A stretch of DNA of 64,000 nucleotides, taken from positions 27,238,139 to 27,302,138 of the forward strand of contig CM037868.1 in the NCBI GenBank assembly GCA_021292105.1. The letters are read 5' to 3'. The notes beneath the pieces are model-generated. The model was not told where the DNA came from and ran no database searches. It saw nothing but the letters and a program-made list of their open reading frames with translations. Positions 60,802-64,000 of this stretch are shown piece by piece. Origin of the DNA: Anadara kagoshimensis (lineage: Eukaryota; Mollusca; Bivalvia; Arcoida; Arcidae). The first letter of the stretch is position 1. Each line of letters begins with the position of its first letter. The position numbers and the translations under genes were made by a program.

Positions 60802-62452
60802 TTCCACAGTGTGGGAACGGAAGTTCGGTCAAACTGTACAGTTGTCGGTAGCTCTGTTTTCTGAAGCGAGAAATGAACATGGCTGAAACGGTGGGCGAGT
60901 ACTTTTTAACCAACAGTTAGCATACACAGTAATATCTTGAACAAACTTTTAAGGAGAAATTTAACGATGGAAATTGTACACCATTTCAAGAAATCGCTAT
61001 CATATATATATTTGCATATATTCGACAATAACGACAATTGAACACGAAAAAAAATCAACAAAACACCCAGACTGATCGCGAAAAACGCATAATTTATCCG
61101 ATATGTTGTATTTTCTATTAAAACATCCTCAAGGCAACGTATAGCATAAAGATACACAGTATTAAGCAGCCACCACGCTCCTGTAAATGGTTATCACCTT
61201 GGAAGTTGTTACTATGCAGTTGCTCCTGTAAATGGTTATCACCTTGGAAGTTGTTTACTATGCAGGTTGCTCCTGTAAATGGTTATCACCTTGGAAGTTG
61301 TTTACTATGCAGGTTGCTCCTGTAAATGGTTATCACCTTGGAAGTTGTTTACTATGCAGGTTGCTCCTGTAAATGGTTATCACCTTGGAAGTCGTTTACT
61401 ATGCAGGTTGCTCCTGTAAATAATTATCACCTTGGAAGTTGTTTACTATGCAGGTTGCTCGGATTGCTCGGATTTCTCTGTACAGGTAATTCGATGCTTA
61501 CTTCATTATTTATTGACTGCGATTTTTGCGACTAGATGCTGAATATTTTAATATTGCATTAGGGCGTTTGAATTCAACACCGAATACACACCGATTTGGA
61601 TTTTAAAAGTATGCAATCTGGTGACACAACCATGAGATGTTTTCATGTCATAGGGTAACACTCCACTTTTTCATACACTAGATCCGTATAGAAAAAATGC
61701 TTTTGAAACAAGTATGAATTCTAGTCGCGCTTGGATGTCAGGTAAATTTAGCATCCAAACTACCGCTAATTACTTGATCAAAATGTAACTATTGTTTCTT
61801 CATACTGTCAGATACCATTTTAAAAATTAATGTATTTTATGATTAAATTAAAAAAGTGGTATATGACAATACCATCCAGTGCCTGGTAAATAGTCTACCT
61901 GACCTTTGACTGATGACAAATTTCATGCCTCTTATGAACGTTGTTTGAGCTTATGGCGTAATGCAACCTGTGTGCGTCCTTAACATGTAATTTCAACTTC
62001 TTTTCTGAAAGTATTGGACAGATTTCAAACAAACTTGATCAGAAATATTAATGGGCCGGTGGAATTTAGATTTGTTTGTGGCGTTCCTATTGCCATCAAA
62101 ACTAGGTCAAGGTGGCCTAGGGTGCAAAAATCTTAAATAACTTTTCTCAGAAACTGATTATTTGAGAAAAAATATAATGTGATATTTGGCTTCTCTAGAG
62201 TCTTAAGCCTATAGCCTACAAATGAATAAATGTTTTAGGCTAAATATTTTCCTAAAAGTATAGAATAAATCCTAACTACATTTACTTAGTAAGATCCATG
62301 TCCGTATGAAAAATCACAGAACAGATCATAACAACAATAATTTTAGATAATCCCACACAAGTTTGACCCATCTGTTTTCATTCGTCGCTTCAGAAAACAG
62401 AGCTACCGACGACTGTACATTTGACTGAACTTCCGTTCCCACACTGTGAATT
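60802..62452. mobile_element. 1.65-kb element with 66-bp inverted ends and a 47-bp core array
   Basis: The left end CACAGTGTGGGAACGGAAGT...TCGGTAGCTCTGTTTTCTGA at 60802-60871 is matched in reverse at 62378-62452 with few differences. The interior has no credible gene; the short minus frame at 60906-61157 has no recognised domain. No clear target duplication was found. Confidence 0.75.
61177..61459. repeat. 47-bp tandem array, six near-identical units
   Basis: GCTCCTGTAAATGGTTATCA, then CCTTGGAAGTTGTTTACTAT and GCAGGTT, starts at 61177, 61222, 61269, 61316, 61363 and 61410. Only single changes are seen (GTCGTTT, AATAATT), so the expansion is recent. The open frame across it is a by-product. 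Confidence 0.93.
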
Positions 62453-62559
62453 CTTAAAAGTCCATTTTAACAGGCGGTTTTACCACTGTGCCATGCTTTC
62501 TTTCCATCACTGAAACACACTTTGGGTTTAAGTTTAACAATTTTGGGTACAGGGGACTT

Positions 62560-63376
62560 GTAATTAGACTGAATTAGTATCAAATCATGACATGTGTGAC
62601 CGACATGACCTTGACCACCATTATCTACAACCTATTTCCATTCAGATAGGGTTGGCATCTCTGGGGTATGACCTGGAATCGAATCCTTTCCACACCTGAA
62701 GCACTTCCTCATTTCCCTCCTCGAGTGCAGCTGTGAAGATTGTGAACCTGTCTCAGATTTTGCGTTTCCATTGTTACGGGGACCTCTGTGTGACCTTCGC
62801 TTACTACGTAACTGAATTTTTTAAACTGACACATCAGCATCTCCACCACGTATGAGTTTGAACTGATTTTGTGAGAGTTCATATTGTCTGCCGATTTCAA
62901 GAGCTTTAGCAAGTGTAAGGCCTTGTCCCTAATCAAGCAAGCGTTCCTGAACTTTTGGTTGAGAAACACCATTAATTATCAAGTCAACGAGCATAGTGTC
63001 CGGATCAGTAAATTCACAGTCCATCAAAATAATGCGTAAATCTTTCACGAAGTTATCAAATGACTCACCATTTCTTGTTTACGCTCTTGTGCCTTGAACC
63101 TTGCAACACGTTGTTTTTCCTTGGTCTGACGTACTCGTCAAGTTTGTCCAGAATTTTGTCCGGGTCATCCTCGTCGCCCTCCTCGAATGTTAAAGTCTTA
63201 AAAATTTCCCGACCTTGTTGGCCTATCCACATTCCAACCAAGCCTGACTTGTCTTTGGCGTTAGCTTTCGTTAAAGGTCCCTTGAACATGAAATTGCAAT
63301 GCTGTCGAAATCGTTGAAATTCTTGGTAGACATCTCGTGCCCCCCAATCCGTAACGGGTTGTTTGAAAGTGGTCAT
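62560..63376 (-). pseudogene. gag: Ty3/gypsy-type gag fragment, minus strand
   Basis: The open minus frame 63376-63065 starts MTTFKQPVTDWGARDVYQEF, then RFRQHCNFMFKGPLTKANAK and GLVGMWIGQQGREIFKTLTF, a typical gypsy gag N-terminal part. After a frame change near 63068 the reading continues with ESFDNFVKDLRIILMDCEFT, MLVDLIINGVSQPKVQERLL and ALEIGRQYELS. A zinc-knuckle start CFRCGKD follows at about 62690-62706. No protease or reverse transcriptase is found to the left, where the 1.65-kb inverted-repeat element lies, so the element is truncated or its pol part is lost. It differs clearly from the gag at 50297-51050. Confidence 0.82.
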
Positions 63377-63458
63377 CGTTTGTGAGTTTGAATAAACATC
63401 AAATATTTTGTCGATGGCTCAATGTCGTGGCGATTAATTCCGATTCTTCTGACACTAT

Positions 63459-63744
63459 GTGGCATAAACAACAAGGCATGTCTGGCATGTTGCTGTGTAC
63501 TTTAATCTAATGCGCATGCTCACGACACTTAATGATGTACATACATATTTTATATCATAGCAGTACTAGTGATGCACTACATAGTAATTATTTATTATGT
63601 TACAGTTATAGTACAAGATTAATAAGCGATGACAAATCCTTCATCTGTGTATCAACCTGTTTGTGACTGGTTATAGTACAGATTAATTACCGATGACAAA
63701 TCCTTCATCTGTGTATCAACCTGTTTGTGACTGGTCATAGTACA
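63459..63744 (-). repeat. Probable 5' LTR (part) of the minus-strand gypsy element
   Basis: On the minus strand the sequence ends GTTTATGCCACA, then TAGTGTCAGAAGAATCGG follows, which resembles the TGTCAGAAG-type primer-binding region of gypsy elements, then gag 70 bases on. The far LTR end could not be fixed, so the right coordinate is a minimum. Confidence 0.5.
63606..63744. repeat. 65-bp tandem duplication within the probable LTR
   Basis: TTATAGTACA(A)GATTAAT followed by GATGACAAATCCTTCATCTG and TGTATCAACCTGTTTGTGAC occurs twice (63606 and 63671). A third partial start, TCATAGTACAAG, is at 63735. Confidence 0.85.
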
Positions 63745-64000
63745 AGATTTTTATTTACTTTCTTGCATAGAGTCACCACTGAACAATACTGTGAACATCC
63801 TTGATTATCATAGACTACGCATGAATGGATATTGCAATATGATTGGATATTGACATATTAAGCTTCATTTACACAGGAAGTGATTCTTTTAATGGGGTAT
63901 GCACAAAAGAAAATTCAATAGAAATTCATATTTTTTGAGACCAATGATTATAGTCCAAGAGATCATGGCTAAAATCCGGGTGAACGAGACCGAGGGTTGA
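63745..64000. other. No recognisable feature to the window end
   Basis: AT-rich sequence that may still belong to the LTR. Nothing supported. Confidence 0.4.

Noticed and set aside
61326..61535. Open frame with repeated LGSCLLCRLL-like segments
   Set aside because: It is produced by the 47-bp tandem array.

Overview
This is an AT-rich, gene-poor eukaryotic nuclear window that is almost entirely repeats and dead mobile elements. No intact host gene, rRNA gene or functional tRNA is visible. The mix points to a lophotrochozoan, most likely a bivalve mollusc. It holds BEL/Pao, Ty3/gypsy and DIRS-like retrotransposons, a mariner, an RNase H-bearing non-LTR element with an (ACTC)n tail, and two copies of the ACAAGAGGCC...GGTGAGCTAAAA repeat type that I associate with bivalve genomes. 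Assigning the group from repeats is inference.

Layout. 1-10952: one continuous 63-bp satellite, open at the left window edge, with a higher-order pattern and a locally indel-rich stretch (4040-4780). 11594-21406: a foldback-type element with long terminal inverted repeats, an 11-bp flanking duplication (one mismatch) and an inverted 195-bp minisatellite core. It is split by a 7.65-kb BEL/Pao retrotransposon (13541-21192; 791-bp LTRs, 5-bp target duplication CGTAG). 21806-25553: a pair of inverted 308-bp repeats with a BEL/Pao integrase remnant between them. 28010-30960: a minus-strand DIRS-like element (ORF1, RT, RNase H, tyrosine recombinase). 31072-40985: small elements, a 180-bp-arm palindrome, microsatellites and a 35-base G run.

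41530-47350: a 27-bp minisatellite, interrupted by an inverted copy of its own left flank and by a 5'-truncated non-LTR retrotransposon. 47360-49216: an AACAAGAGG-type repeat with an internal 146-bp array. 50033-54646: a decayed Ty3/gypsy element (LTRs of about 215 bp, CTTTT duplication). 54794-56069: a decayed mariner with TA duplication. 57302-60633 and 60802-62452: two further inverted-repeat elements filled with 182-bp and 47-bp tandem repeats. 62560-64000: the gag end and probable LTR of another Ty3/gypsy element on the minus strand.

All coding regions seen belong to transposons and carry stops or frame changes. The long open frames in 1-10952 and 41530-45020 arise because the repeat periods (63 and 27 bp) are multiples of three. 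I found no convincing new enzymatic system. The most unusual theme is the recurrence, at four loci, of non-coding elements built as inverted ends around a private tandem array.
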